Below, piece by piece: positions 40,712 through 49,133 of a stretch of DNA of 64,000 nt. Position 1 is the stretch's first letter, and each line of letters starts with the position of its first letter. The translations under genes were made by a program, and so were the position numbers. Source of the DNA: RYN-230 sp963841695 (GTDB lineage Bacteria; Actinomycetota; Actinomycetes; Streptosporangiales; Streptosporangiaceae); contig CAWJDQ010000002.1 in assembly GCA_963841695.1 (NCBI GenBank), positions 186,001-250,000 on the forward strand. The letters are read 5' to 3'. The notes beneath the pieces are model-generated. The model made no database searches. It was not told the origin of the DNA and saw nothing but the letters and a program-made list of their open reading frames with translations.

Positions 40712-42030
40712 TATCGCAGGAAGCCCTCATAGTTGCGCTGCTGCAACTGGCTCTCGATCTGCTTGACCGTGTCCAGTCCCACCCCCACCGCGATCAGGAT
40801 GCTGGTTCCGCCGAAGGGGAACTGACTCCCCACCCCGAGCAGCGCGAACGCGACCATCGGGACGAGGGCGATGAGGGCCAGGTACAGCGACCCCGGGGCG
40901 GTAAGCCGGGTGAGCACGTAGTTCAGGTACTGGGCGGTCGGCCGCCCAGGGCGGATGCCGGGGATGAACCCGCCGTACTTCTTCATGTTGTCCGCCACCT
41001 CGGTCGGGTTGAACGTGATGGACACGTAGAAGTACGTGAAGAAGATGATCAGGACGAAGAACAGTCCCATGTACAGCGAGGAATCGCCGGTGGTGCCGGT
41101 GCCCAGGTGGCTCTCGATGAACGTGACCCAGCCCTGGGGGTTGGTCTTGCTGCCGAACAGCGTGGCCGCCAGCTCCGGGATGTAGAGCAGCGAGGAGGCG
41201 AAGATGACCGGGATGACACCGGCCTGGTTCACCTTCAGCGGGATGTAGGTGGACGTCCCGCCGTACATCTTGCGGCCCACCATGCGCTTGGCGTACTGGA
41301 CCGGGATACGGCGCTGGGCCTGCTCCATGAAGACCACGAAGGCCACGATGCCGACCCCGACCAGCAGCACGATGGCCAGCACGAACGCGTGCTTGACGTT
41401 GTAGACGTCGGCCAGGTAGCCGAACATCTGGGAGATGACGGTGGTGAAGATGAGCACCGACATGCCGTTGCCCACGCCCCGGTCGGTGATCAGCTCGCCC
41501 AGCCACATGATGACCGCGGTGCCGGCGGTCATGCAGATGACCATGGTGGTGATGGTGTACACCGACGAGTTCGGGATCAGCGCCTTGGAGCAGTCGGGGA
41601 ACAGGTTGCCGGACCGGGCGAACGCGATGATCCCGGTGGACTGGAGGATGGCCAGCCCGATCGTGAGGTACCGGGTGTACTGGGTGATCTTGGCCTGGCC
41701 GGCCTGGCCCTCCTGGCGCAGGGTCTCCAGCCGCGGGATCACGACCGCCAGCAGCTGGAGGATGATGCTGGCGGTGATGTACGGCATGATGCCGAGGGCG
41801 AACACCGACAGCCTGAGCAGCGCGCCGCCGCTGAACAGGTTGACCAGCTGGTAGACACCGGCCGCGCTGCTCGACTTCTCCAGGCCGGTACAGAACGTGA
41901 CGGCTTTCTCGGAGATGCCTGGGGTGGGAATGGCCGCGCCGAACCGGAAGAGAGCCAGGATCCCCAGCGTGAACAGCAGCTTCTTGCGCAGGTCAGGCGT
42001 CCGGAAGGCCCGGAGGAACGCGGTCAGCAT
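40711..42030 (-). CDS. secY: preprotein translocase subunit SecY
   Basis: 439 residues with ten transmembrane segments forming the Sec channel. Seen are FRTPDLRKKLLFTLGILALFR at the N-terminus, IPTPGIS for the plug side, LALGIMPYITASIILQLL, and ALFSxP-like loops (MVGRKMYGGTSTYIPLKVNQAGVIPVIFASS) in the C-terminal half. ATG at 42030. A 211-bp spacer before it contains a terminator-like hairpin and a TACACT box. Confidence 0.98.
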   Translation of the reverse strand: MLTAFLRAFRTPDLRKKLLFTLGILALFRFGAAIPTPGISEKAVTFCTGLEKSSSAAGVYQLVNLFSGGALLRLSVFALGIMPYITASIILQLLAVVIPRLETLRQEGQAGQAKITQYTRYLTIGLAILQSTGIIAFARSGNLFPDCSKALIPNSSVYTITTMVICMTAGTAVIMWLGELITDRGVGNGMSVLIFTTVISQMFGYLADVYNVKHAFVLAIVLLVGVGIVAFVVFMEQAQRRIPVQYAKRMVGRKMYGGTSTYIPLKVNQAGVIPVIFASSLLYIPELAATLFGSKTNPQGWVTFIESHLGTGTTGDSSLYMGLFFVLIIFFTYFYVSITFNPTEVADNMKKYGGFIPGIRPGRPTAQYLNYVLTRLTAPGSLYLALIALVPMVAFALLGVGSQFPFGGTSILIAVGVGLDTVKQIESQLQQRNYEGFLR

Positions 42031-42108
42031 GCGCCGTCCTCAACTAGATGGGTCAACGGGGTGGTGCCGCGCCCTCCCGAGGGCTGGCGGCGACGGCCGG
42101 TGCGCCGC

Positions 42109-42114
42109 AGTGTA
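42109..42114 (-). promoter_or_regulatory. candidate -10 box for secY
   Basis: TACACT on the minus strand about 80 bp before the secY start, downstream of a hairpin that follows rplO. The -35 region (TGTTTC) is weak. Confidence 0.4.
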
Positions 42115-42193
42115 ACGCGTCCGCAGCACTGAAACAGCCCCGCGCGCACGCGGGCGATGACTGTGCGCTGCGGGCCGGTGGACAACGTGCCAC

Positions 42194-42226
42194 GGCGGCG
42201 GCTCCGGGCAGGCCCGGACCGCCGCC
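42194..42226 (-). terminator. hairpin between rplO and secY
   Basis: GGCGGCGG-c-TCCGGG pairs with CCCGGA-CCGCCGCC: 14 base pairs with one bulge and a 4-nt loop, 16 bp after the rplO stop. It is likely a full or partial end of the spc ribosomal-protein transcript before secY. Confidence 0.55.
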
Positions 42227-42241
42227 TGGACGGCACGCACA

Positions 42242-42682
42242 TCACAGCTCGGTGACGGTTCCCCCGGCTGCCGTGATCTTCTCCCGGGCGGAGGCCGAGA
42301 ACGCGTGCGCGGTCACTCTCAGTGCCGCCCCGGCGTCTCCCTCACCGAGCACCTTGACCAGCTCGCCGGCGCGCACCGCGCCCTTGGCCGCCAGGTCCTC
42401 CGGCGTGACGTCGCCGCCCTCCGGGTACAGATCGGTCAGCCGGCCGATGTTGACCACCTGGTAGGTGGTCTTGAACGCCAAGTTGGAGAAGCCCTTCAGC
42501 TTCGGCACCCGGCGCTGGAGCGGCATCTGGCCGCCCTCAAAGCCCAGGTGCACCTGACCCCGGGCCTTGGTCCCCTTGGTCCCGCGGCCCGCGGTCTTGC
42601 CCTTGGACGCCTCACCGCGGCCGACCCGGGTGCGCTCGGTGCGCGAGCCCGGGGCCGGGCGGAGGTGATGGATCCTCAGCAT
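42242..42682 (-). CDS. rplO: 50S ribosomal protein L15
   Basis: 146 residues. RIHHLRPAPGSRTERTRVGRGEASKGKTAGRGTKGTKAR is the basic extended arm that threads into 23S rRNA; GFEGGQMPLQRRVPKLKGF and ITAAGGTVTEL complete the family pattern. ATG at 42682 is one base from the rpmD stop. Confidence 0.97.
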   Translation of the reverse strand: MLRIHHLRPAPGSRTERTRVGRGEASKGKTAGRGTKGTKARGQVHLGFEGGQMPLQRRVPKLKGFSNLAFKTTYQVVNIGRLTDLYPEGGDVTPEDLAAKGAVRAGELVKVLGEGDAGAALRVTAHAFSASAREKITAAGGTVTEL

Positions 42683-42683
42683 G

Positions 42684-42866
42684 TCAGTCGACCTCCTCGA
42701 CGGTGACGAGGTGCCGCACCGCGTAGATCATGCCGCGGAATTCGGGCCGGTCGTCCTTGACGACGACGTGCCCGATCCGCTTCAGCCCGAGCGAGCGCAA
42801 AGACGCCCGCTGCTCCTTGGTCCCGCCGATCTCCGACCGGGTCTGGGTTACCTTCAGCTGTGCCAT
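42684..42866 (-). CDS. rpmD: 50S ribosomal protein L30
   Basis: 60 residues, normal for bacterial L30: AQLKVTQTRSEIGGTKEQRASLRSLGLKRIGHVVV and a final MIYAVRHLVTVEEVD. There are two consecutive ATGs; the second, at 42866, gives the usual MAQLKV start. It lies 13 bp after rpsE. Confidence 0.96.
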   Translation of the reverse strand: MAQLKVTQTRSEIGGTKEQRASLRSLGLKRIGHVVVKDDRPEFRGMIYAVRHLVTVEEVD

Positions 42867-42879
42867 CATCGGCCCCCGC

Positions 42880-43503
42880 TCAGCTGTTGCCGGACGCGGC
42901 ACCAGCGGCGGCGGCCGCTGCGCGAGCGCGCAGCATGGCCGCCGGGGCCACATCCTCGATCGGGAGCCCGCGGCGGGCGGCGATTTCCTCCGGGCGCTTC
43001 AGGCTCTTCAGCGCGGCCACCGTCGCGTGCACCACGTTGATCGGGTTGGACGAGCCGAGGGACCGGGACAGCACGTCGTGCACGCCGGCGCATTCCAGCA
43101 CGGCCCGCACCGGGCCACCGGCGATCACGCCGGTCCCCGGGCTGGCCGGCTTGAGCAGGACGACGCCCGCGGACTCCTCGCCCTGCACCGTGTGCGGGAT
43201 CGTGCCGGCGATGCGGGGCACCCGGAAGAACGACTTCTTGGCCGCCTCGACGCCCTTGGCGATGGCCGCGGGCACCTCCTTGGCCTTGCCGTAACCGACG
43301 CCGACCATGCCATTGCCGTCGCCGACGATGACGAGGGCAGTGAAGCTGAACCGCCGGCCGCCCTGGACGACCTTGGCGACCCGGTTGATGGTGACGACCC
43401 GCTCCAGGTAAGCGGTGCCCTTGTCGGCGCCACCGCCGCGGCGGTCGTCACGGCGGTCACGCCGTTCACCACCGCCGCCGCCGCGCCGCGGAGCTCCTGC
43501 CAT
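42880..43503 (-). CDS. rpsE: 30S ribosomal protein S5
   Basis: 207 residues. A Gly/Arg/Asp-rich N-terminal extension (RRGGGGGERRDRRDDRRGGG) precedes the S5 double-stranded-RNA-like domain (YLERVVTINRVAKVVQGGRRFSFTALVIVGDGNGMVGVGYGKAKEVP). The tail is Ala-rich. The loop with VVQGGRRF is where spectinomycin-resistance changes map in other bacteria; nothing unusual is seen in it here. Confidence 0.97.
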   Translation of the reverse strand: MAGAPRRGGGGGERRDRRDDRRGGGADKGTAYLERVVTINRVAKVVQGGRRFSFTALVIVGDGNGMVGVGYGKAKEVPAAIAKGVEAAKKSFFRVPRIAGTIPHTVQGEESAGVVLLKPASPGTGVIAGGPVRAVLECAGVHDVLSRSLGSSNPINVVHATVAALKSLKRPEEIAARRGLPIEDVAPAAMLRARAAAAAAGAASGNS

Positions 43504-43552
43504 CAGATGTTCCTTCTCTCGTGTATCTCAACGCTCAGTGGTGCGCCGTAGG

Positions 43553-43927
43553 TCACAGGTCCAGCCCGCCTTCGCGGGCCGCATCGGCCAGGGCGGCGAT
43601 CCGGCCGTGGTAGGCCCAGCCGCTCCGGTCGAAGACCGCGGCCGAGACCCCGGCGGCCTGCGCGCGCTCCGCGAGAAGCGCGCCGACCTGACGGGCCTTG
43701 GCCGTCTTGTCCCCGTCGGTCGCCCGCAGTCCCTCTTCCAGGGTAGATGCGGACGCGACCGTCCGGCCCACGCTGTCGTCGATGAGCTGGACGAACGTGT
43801 GCCGGGCGGACCGGGTGACGGTCAGCCGGGGCCGTTCCGCGCTGCCCATGACCTTCCTGCGGACCCGTGTGTGCCGCCGCGTCCGCGCGGCGGTGCGACC
43901 CTTGGCCCGGGTCTTCGTGACAGCCAT
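43553..43927 (-). CDS. rplR: 50S ribosomal protein L18
   Basis: 124 residues. It binds 5S rRNA. The RHTRVRRKVMGSAERPRLTVTRSARHTFVQLIDD core and the ending VSAAVFDRSGWAYHGRIAALADAAREGGL are typical. ATG at 43927, 2 bp from rplF. Confidence 0.97.
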   Translation of the reverse strand: MAVTKTRAKGRTAARTRRHTRVRRKVMGSAERPRLTVTRSARHTFVQLIDDSVGRTVASASTLEEGLRATDGDKTAKARQVGALLAERAQAAGVSAAVFDRSGWAYHGRIAALADAAREGGLDL

Positions 43928-43929
43928 TG

Positions 43930-44466
43930 CTACTTACCAGCCTTCCCGACCTTGCGGCGGACCTGCTCACCCTGGTACCGGATGCCCTTGCCCTTGTACG
44001 GGTCAGGCTTGCGCAGCTTCCGTATGTTGGCCGCTATCTCGCCCACCTGCTGCTTGTCGATTCCTTCCACGACAAGCCGGGTGGGGGTCTCGACGCGGAA
44101 TGTGATTCCGTCTGGCGGCGTCACGGTCACCGGGTGGCTGAAGCCCAGGGCGAACTCGAGGTTCGAGCCGCGGGCCTGCACCCGGTAGCCAACGCCGACA
44201 ATCTCCAGGGTCTTGCTGTAGCCCTGGGTCACCCCGGTGACCATGTTGGCCACCAGCGTGCGGGACAGCCCGTGCAGCGCGCGCACCTTGCCGTCGTCGT
44301 TCGGGCGGGTGACCTTGAGGGTGCCGTCCTCCCGCGAGATCTCGATAGGCGGGGCGAGCTCCAGGGCCAGGCTGCCCTTAGGGCCCCTGACGCTGACCTC
44401 ACGGCCGTTGATCGTGACATCGACGCCCCCGGGGATCTCCACGGGGAGCCGTCCGATTCGTGACAT
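43930..44466 (-). CDS. rplF: 50S ribosomal protein L6
   Basis: 178 residues, two repeated RNA-binding domains. SRIGRLPVEIPGGVDVTINGREVSVRGPKGSL starts the protein and the conserved C-terminal motif RKPDPYKGKGIRYQGEQVRRKVGK lies near its end. There is a 10-bp gap to rpsH. Confidence 0.98.
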   Translation of the reverse strand: MSRIGRLPVEIPGGVDVTINGREVSVRGPKGSLALELAPPIEISREDGTLKVTRPNDDGKVRALHGLSRTLVANMVTGVTQGYSKTLEIVGVGYRVQARGSNLEFALGFSHPVTVTPPDGITFRVETPTRLVVEGIDKQQVGEIAANIRKLRKPDPYKGKGIRYQGEQVRRKVGKAGK

Positions 44467-44476
44467 CGCGGTCTCC

Positions 44477-44875
44477 CTACCAGACGTAGGCGAGGACTTC
44501 CCCGCCTACCCCACGCTTGTTCGCCTGCTTGTCGGTCATCAGGCCGTTGGAGGTGGAGATGATCGCGACGCCGAGGCCGCCGAGCACCCGGGGCAGGTTG
44601 TCCTTCTTGGCGTACACCCGCAGGCCGGGCTTGGAGACCCGCTTGATGCCCGCGATGGAACGCTCCCGGGTGGGCCCGAACTTCAGGGCCAGCACGAGGC
44701 GCTTGCCTACCTCGGCGTCTTCCACGTTGTAGCCCGCGATGTAGCCCTCCTGCTGGAGGATCTCCGCGATCCGGACCTTGATCGTGGAACTGGGCATGCC
44801 CACGGTGTCGTGGTACGCCGAGTTGGCGTTGCGCAGACGGGTCAGCATGTCTGCGATCGGGTCGGTCATTGACAT
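44477..44875 (-). CDS. rpsH: 30S ribosomal protein S8
   Basis: 132 residues. MTDPIADMLTRLRNANSAYHD and ISTSNGLMTDKQANKRGVGGEVLAYVW are invariant family ends. ATG at 44875 (MSMTDP) is chosen because GGAGG lies about 10 bp upstream; the next ATG two codons later would be too far. The ribosome site overlaps a GAGGGCCCTC palindrome, and two further hairpins lie upstream in the 127-bp spacer to rpsZ. Confidence 0.97.
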   Translation of the reverse strand: MSMTDPIADMLTRLRNANSAYHDTVGMPSSTIKVRIAEILQQEGYIAGYNVEDAEVGKRLVLALKFGPTRERSIAGIKRVSKPGLRVYAKKDNLPRVLGGLGVAIISTSNGLMTDKQANKRGVGGEVLAYVW

Positions 44876-44929
44876 GGCCTGAGGGCCCTCCTCGCCGTGG
44901 TTTCCCTTGGGACCTGCGGCGTGGTCAGT

Positions 44930-44981
44930 GGGCGCGGCTTGCGCCCAGGTCGGTCGGCGGCCGTGCGGCATGCGCACGGCC
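44930..44981 (-). promoter_or_regulatory. two hairpins between the S14 and S8 genes
   Basis: GGCCGTGCG/CGCACGGCC (9-bp stem, 5-nt loop, 44959-44981) and GGGCGC/GCGCCC (6-bp stem, 5-nt loop, 44930-44946). They are the only sizeable structured spacer in this part of the spc operon. In E. coli S8 represses its operon by binding mRNA near this point; whether these hairpins act so is not shown. Confidence 0.4.
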
Positions 44982-45002
44982 TGGTCGGCAGCAGCGGTGC
45001 GG

Positions 45003-45188
45003 CTACCAGCTGGACTTCGTGATGCCCGGCAGCTCACCGCGGTGCGCCATCGAGCGGAAGCAGATCCGGCACAGGCCGAACCTGCGGTACACGGCGCGCG
45101 GGCGCCCGCAGCGGGTGCAGCGGGTGTACCCCCGCACCTTGAACTTGGGCGTCCTGTTCGCCTTGACGACTAGCGCCTTCTTCGCCAC
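45003..45188 (-). CDS. rpsZ: 30S ribosomal protein S14 type Z
   Basis: 61 residues, the short zinc-binding S14. The ligands are CTRCGRPRAVYRRFGLCRICF (two CxxC). The ending is RSMAHRGELPGITKSSW. The operon copy is the C+ form, matching the zinc-type S4 and L36 encoded here; many actinomycetes hold a zinc-free S14 elsewhere for zinc starvation. It lies 3 bp from rplE. Confidence 0.96.
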   Translation of the reverse strand: MAKKALVVKANRTPKFKVRGYTRCTRCGRPRAVYRRFGLCRICFRSMAHRGELPGITKSSW

Positions 45189-45191
45189 TCC

Positions 45192-45779
45192 TCAGCTCTC
45201 CTTGAACGGGAATCCGAGCCGCCGCAACAGCGAGCGGCCCTCATCGTCGGTGGTCGCCGTGGTCACGAGCGTCACGTCCATGCCGCGCTGACGGTCCACC
45301 TGGTCGGCGTCGATCTCATGGAACATGAGCTGCTCGTTCAGCCCGAACGTGTAGTTCCCCCGGCCGTCGAACTGCCGGTCGGACAGGCCGCGGAAGTCAC
45401 GGATCCGGGGCAGGGCCAGCGACAGCAACCGGTCGCAGAACTCCCACATCCGGTCGCCGCGCAGCGTCACGTGCGCACCGATGGGCATGCCCTCGCGCAG
45501 CTTGAACTGGGCAATCGACTTCCGGGCCCGGGCGACGGCGGGCTTCTGCCCGGTGATCACCGCGAGGTCCCGGAGCGCGCCGTCGATCAGCTTGGCGTCC
45601 CGGGCCGCCTCGCCGACGCCCATGTTGACCACGATCTTGGTCAGCGTGGGGATCTGCATGACGTTGGCGTACCCGTACTCCTCGCGCAGGGCCGGGGCGA
45701 TCTCCTGCCGGTAGCGCAGCTTGAGCCGGGGCGGGGGCGCGGGCGTCCGGGTCCGGGGCTCTTCCGTCGTAGTAGTCAT
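45192..45779 (-). CDS. rplE: 50S ribosomal protein L5
   Basis: 195 residues. A Thr/Pro-rich N-terminal lead (TTTTEEPRTRTPAPPP) precedes LKLRYRQEIAPALREEYGYANVMQIPTLTKIVVNMGVGEA. RGDRMWEFCDRLLSLALPRIRDFRGL and the C-terminal TTATTDDEGRSLLRRLGFPF are conserved. It contacts 5S rRNA and P-site tRNA. Its ATG shares a base with the rplX stop (TGATG). Confidence 0.97.
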   Translation of the reverse strand: MTTTTEEPRTRTPAPPPRLKLRYRQEIAPALREEYGYANVMQIPTLTKIVVNMGVGEAARDAKLIDGALRDLAVITGQKPAVARARKSIAQFKLREGMPIGAHVTLRGDRMWEFCDRLLSLALPRIRDFRGLSDRQFDGRGNYTFGLNEQLMFHEIDADQVDRQRGMDVTLVTTATTDDEGRSLLRRLGFPFKES

Positions 45780-46168
45780 CAGAAGTCCTTACCGCCCGGG
45801 CGGGAGATCCGGATCTTGGCGCCGTCGTCGGCGTAGCGGAATCCGGCGCGGGCCGGCTTCTTGGTGTCCGGGTCAACCAGCTGGACGTTGCTCACGTGGA
45901 TAGGCGCCTCGGTGTTCGTGATGCCGCCCTCCTTGGCCTGGCGAGGGCCCTGGTAGTCCACCTTCTTGTTCTTGCGGACCATGTTGACGCCCTGAACCAG
46001 CACGCGCTGGCGCTCGGGGTCAGCCAGGATGACCGTGCCCTCCCGGCCACGGTCCTTGCCCGCGGTGACCACCACGTGGTCACCCTTCTTGATCTTCATG
46101 CGCGGCGGCCGGGCCGGCGCGCTGTCCTTCTTTGCCATCGCGGCCTTCCTGCGGGATGCACTGGTCAT
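45779..46168 (-). CDS. rplX: 50S ribosomal protein L24
   Basis: 129 residues. The KOW core is KIKKGDHVVVTAGKDRGREGTVILADPERQRVLVQGVNMVRK, followed by GGITNTEAPIHVSNVQLVDP. It has an N-terminal extension of about 24 residues (TSASRRKAAMAKKDSAPARPPR) compared with the usual start at MKIKKG. ATG at 46168 is preferred: GGAGG is 7 bp upstream and it overlaps the rplN stop as TGATG. Confidence 0.94.
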   Translation of the reverse strand: MTSASRRKAAMAKKDSAPARPPRMKIKKGDHVVVTAGKDRGREGTVILADPERQRVLVQGVNMVRKNKKVDYQGPRQAKEGGITNTEAPIHVSNVQLVDPDTKKPARAGFRYADDGAKIRISRPGGKDF

Positions 46169-46536
46169 CACAGCACCTCCGGCGCGAGCGAGATGATCCG
46201 CATGAAGCGCTTCTCGCGCAGCTCACGGCCGACCGGGCCGAAGATGCGGGTGCCGCGCGGGTCGCCGCCGTCCCTGATCAGGACGGCGGCGTTCTCGTCG
46301 AACCGGATATAAGAACCGTCGCCGCGGCGGCGCTCCTTGCGGGTGCGCACCACGACCGCCTTGACGACATCGCCCTTCTTCACCCCGGCACCGGGAAGGG
46401 CATCCTTCACTGTCGCCACGATGACATCACCGATGCCCGCGTATCGCCGGCCGGAGCCGCCGAGCACGCGGATACACAAGATCTCCTTGGCACCGGTGTT
46501 GTCGGCGACCTTAAGCCGCGACTCCTGCTGGATCAC
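46168..46536 (-). CDS. rplN: 50S ribosomal protein L14
   Basis: 122 residues, full length. MIQQESRLKVADNTGAKEILCIRVLGGSGRRYAGIGD and IFGPVGRELREKRFMRIISLAPEVL match the family ends. It bridges to the 30S subunit. It is separated from rpsQ by 56 bp. Confidence 0.98.
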   Translation of the reverse strand: MIQQESRLKVADNTGAKEILCIRVLGGSGRRYAGIGDVIVATVKDALPGAGVKKGDVVKAVVVRTRKERRRGDGSYIRFDENAAVLIRDGGDPRGTRIFGPVGRELREKRFMRIISLAPEVL

Positions 46537-46592
46537 GTCAACTCCTGCTTCCTGACGCCGGGGTTATCGCGGGGTTGGCCCCGCGATGGTAA

Positions 46593-46874
46593 TTACTTGG
46601 CCTTCTCCAGGATCTCCGCGACGCGCCAGCGCTTGGTCGCGGACAGTGGCCTGGTTTCCATCAGGCGCACCCGGTCGCCGACGCCGCAGGCGTTCGCGCC
46701 GTCGTGCGCCGTGTACTTCTTGGTACGCCGGATGACCTTGCCGTACTTGGGGTGCTTGACCCGGTCCTCGACGATGACCACGACGGTCTTGTCCATCTTG
46801 TCGCTGACCACGTAACCTTCGCGGATCTTGCGGTAGCCCCGGCCGGGCACTCCGCCCTGCTCGACGTCACTCAC
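46593..46874 (-). CDS. rpsQ: 30S ribosomal protein S17
   Basis: 93 residues, an OB-fold primary 16S binder. YRKIREGYVVSDKMDKTVVVIVEDRVKHPKYGKVIRRTKKYTAHD and GDRVRLMETRPLSATKRWRVAEILEKAK are typical. Its start overlaps the 3' end of rpmC by 8 bp. Confidence 0.97.
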   Translation of the reverse strand: MSDVEQGGVPGRGYRKIREGYVVSDKMDKTVVVIVEDRVKHPKYGKVIRRTKKYTAHDGANACGVGDRVRLMETRPLSATKRWRVAEILEKAK

Positions 46875-47103
46875 TGTCTTCCGCCTCCTCCACCAAGATC
46901 ACAATGCCAAGCTCGCGTTCCCGCTTCACCGTGTAGATGCGGGCGATCTCCTTGCGGACGGCATGCAGCCGCCCGTGGCTCTCCAGCTGGCCGGTCGCGG
47001 CCTGGAAGCGCAGGTTGAACAGCTCCATCTTGGCTTCCGCCAGCTTGCTGTTCAGCTCTTCCTCGCTGGAATTCCGCAGGTCAGCGGCGGCCAGGCCGGC
47101 CAT
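46867..47103 (-). CDS. rpmC: 50S ribosomal protein L29
   Basis: 78 residues, an alpha-helical hairpin near the exit tunnel. Core: ADLRNSSEEELNSKLAEAKMELFNLRFQAATGQLESHGRLHAVRKEIARIYTVKRERELGI, with a short acidic tail. ATG at 47103 shares one base with the stop of a 25-codon frame that separates it from rplP; in most relatives rpmC follows rplP directly. Confidence 0.97.
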   Translation of the reverse strand: MAGLAAADLRNSSEEELNSKLAEAKMELFNLRFQAATGQLESHGRLHAVRKEIARIYTVKRERELGIVILVEEAEDSE

Positions 47104-47180
47104 CAGCTCTCACCAACTTCAGGGATCACGGACTTTGCCCCCTCAGCAGGCAGAGCATCGGTAGCTTGTGCCTCGAACAT
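47103..47180 (-). CDS. 25-residue open frame between rplP and rpmC
   Basis: ATG at 47180 overlaps the rplP stop (TGATG), and its own stop overlaps the rpmC ATG (TGATG). It reads MFEAQATDALPAEG and ends EVGES, the same last five residues as L16. The ribosome site GGGTGAGAGCTG before it is repeated as TGGTGAGAGCTG before rpmC, so the junction looks duplicated. I know of no ribosomal protein of this sequence. It could be a translated coupling peptide or only a remnant of the duplication. Confidence 0.45.
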   Translation of the reverse strand: MFEAQATDALPAEGAKSVIPEVGES

Positions 47181-47599
47181 CAGCTCTCACCCACCTCTCG
47201 GGTCACGAACTTGCACTTCATCGGGAGCTTGTGCATCGCGCGCCGGAGCGCTTCCCGGGCGACCGGCTCCGCGACCCCGGACAGCTCGAACATCACGCGT
47301 CCGGGCTTGACGTTGGCCACCCACCACTCGGGCGAGCCCTTGCCGGAACCCATCCGGGTCTCGGCCGGCTTCTTGGTCAGCGGGCGGTCCGGGTAGATCG
47401 TGATCCACACCTTGCCACCACGGCGGATGTGCCGGGTCATGGCGATACGGGCGGACTCGATCTGCCGGTTGGTCACGTAGGCGTGCTCAAGGGCCTGGAT
47501 ACCGTACTCACCGAAGGCCACCCGGGTGCCGCCCTTGGCGACCCCGTGCCGGTCCGGCCGGTGCTGCTTACGGTACTTGACCCTGCGCGGGATAAGCAT
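47180..47599 (-). CDS. rplP: 50S ribosomal protein L16
   Basis: 139 residues. LIPRRVKYRKQHRPDRHGVAKGGTRVAFGEYGIQALE opens it, with RMGSGKGSPEWWVANVKPGRVMFELSGV and LPMKCKFVTREVGES at the end. It is a late-assembling protein near the A site. ATG at 47599, 3 bp after the rpsC stop. Confidence 0.98.
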   Translation of the reverse strand: MLIPRRVKYRKQHRPDRHGVAKGGTRVAFGEYGIQALEHAYVTNRQIESARIAMTRHIRRGGKVWITIYPDRPLTKKPAETRMGSGKGSPEWWVANVKPGRVMFELSGVAEPVAREALRRAMHKLPMKCKFVTREVGES

Positions 47600-47602
47600 T
47601 GA

Positions 47603-48453
<851 letters not shown>

Positions 48454-48454
<1 letters not shown>

Positions 48455-48804
48455 TAGCGGGACCTCCCCTGGGGTTCGTCCGAGACGATTACCGTGATGT
48501 GACTGGTGCGCTTGTTGATCCGGTAGCCCCGGCCCTGCGCGCGCGGCCGGAATCGCTTCAGCGTCGGCCCTTCGTCCACCCACGCCCGGCTCACCACCAG
48601 CGCGCCGGAGTCAACCTGCTGGGCATGCTCAGCATTGGCGATGGCGCTCGCGAGCACCTTGCCAACCGGGTCACTGGCTGACTGCGGCGCAAAGGCCAGC
48701 GCCGCTCGCGCCTCCTCGGCAGGCATGCCACGGATGAGGTCCACCACACGGCGGGCCTTCCGCGGCGTGACGCGCACGTACCGCGCCTTCGCCCTTGCTT
48801 CCAT
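48454..48804 (-). CDS. rplV: 50S ribosomal protein L22
   Basis: 116 residues. RAKARYVRVTPRKARRVVDLIRGMPAEEARAAL begins it, and the tunnel-lining hairpin region is in VDEGPTLKRFRPRAQGRGYRINKRTSHITVIV. No change characteristic of macrolide resistance is evident. There is a 38-bp gap to rpsS. Confidence 0.97.
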
Positions 48805-48842
48805 GCTTCTCTCTCGCTCTCTAGTGGTTGCTCGTGCCTGGT

Positions 48843-49121
48843 CTAACGGCGGCTACGCCGGTCATCCCGGACGTGGCTGCGGAACGTGCGGGTGGGCGCG
48901 AACTCGCCGAGCTTGTGGCCGACCATGGCCTCGGTGATGAACACCGGCACGTGCTTACGGCCGTCGTGCACCGCGATCGTGTGGCCCAGCATCGCAGGAA
49001 CGATCATGGAACGCCGCGACCACGTCTTGATCAGGTTCCTGGTGCCCTTCTCGTTCTGCACGTCCACCTTCTTGATCAGGTGGTCGTCGACGAACGGGCC
49101 CTTCTTGAGACTACGAGGCAT
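48843..49121 (-). CDS. rpsS: 30S ribosomal protein S19
   Basis: 92 residues. PRSLKKGPFVDDHLIKKVDVQNEKGTRNLIKTWSRRSMIVPAMLGHTIAVHDGRKHVPVFI and GHKLGEFAPTRTFRSHVRDD are family signatures. It lies 12 bp from rplB. Confidence 0.98.
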   Translation of the reverse strand: MPRSLKKGPFVDDHLIKKVDVQNEKGTRNLIKTWSRRSMIVPAMLGHTIAVHDGRKHVPVFITEAMVGHKLGEFAPTRTFRSHVRDDRRSRR

Positions 49122-49133
49122 CGTTGGGTGCTC

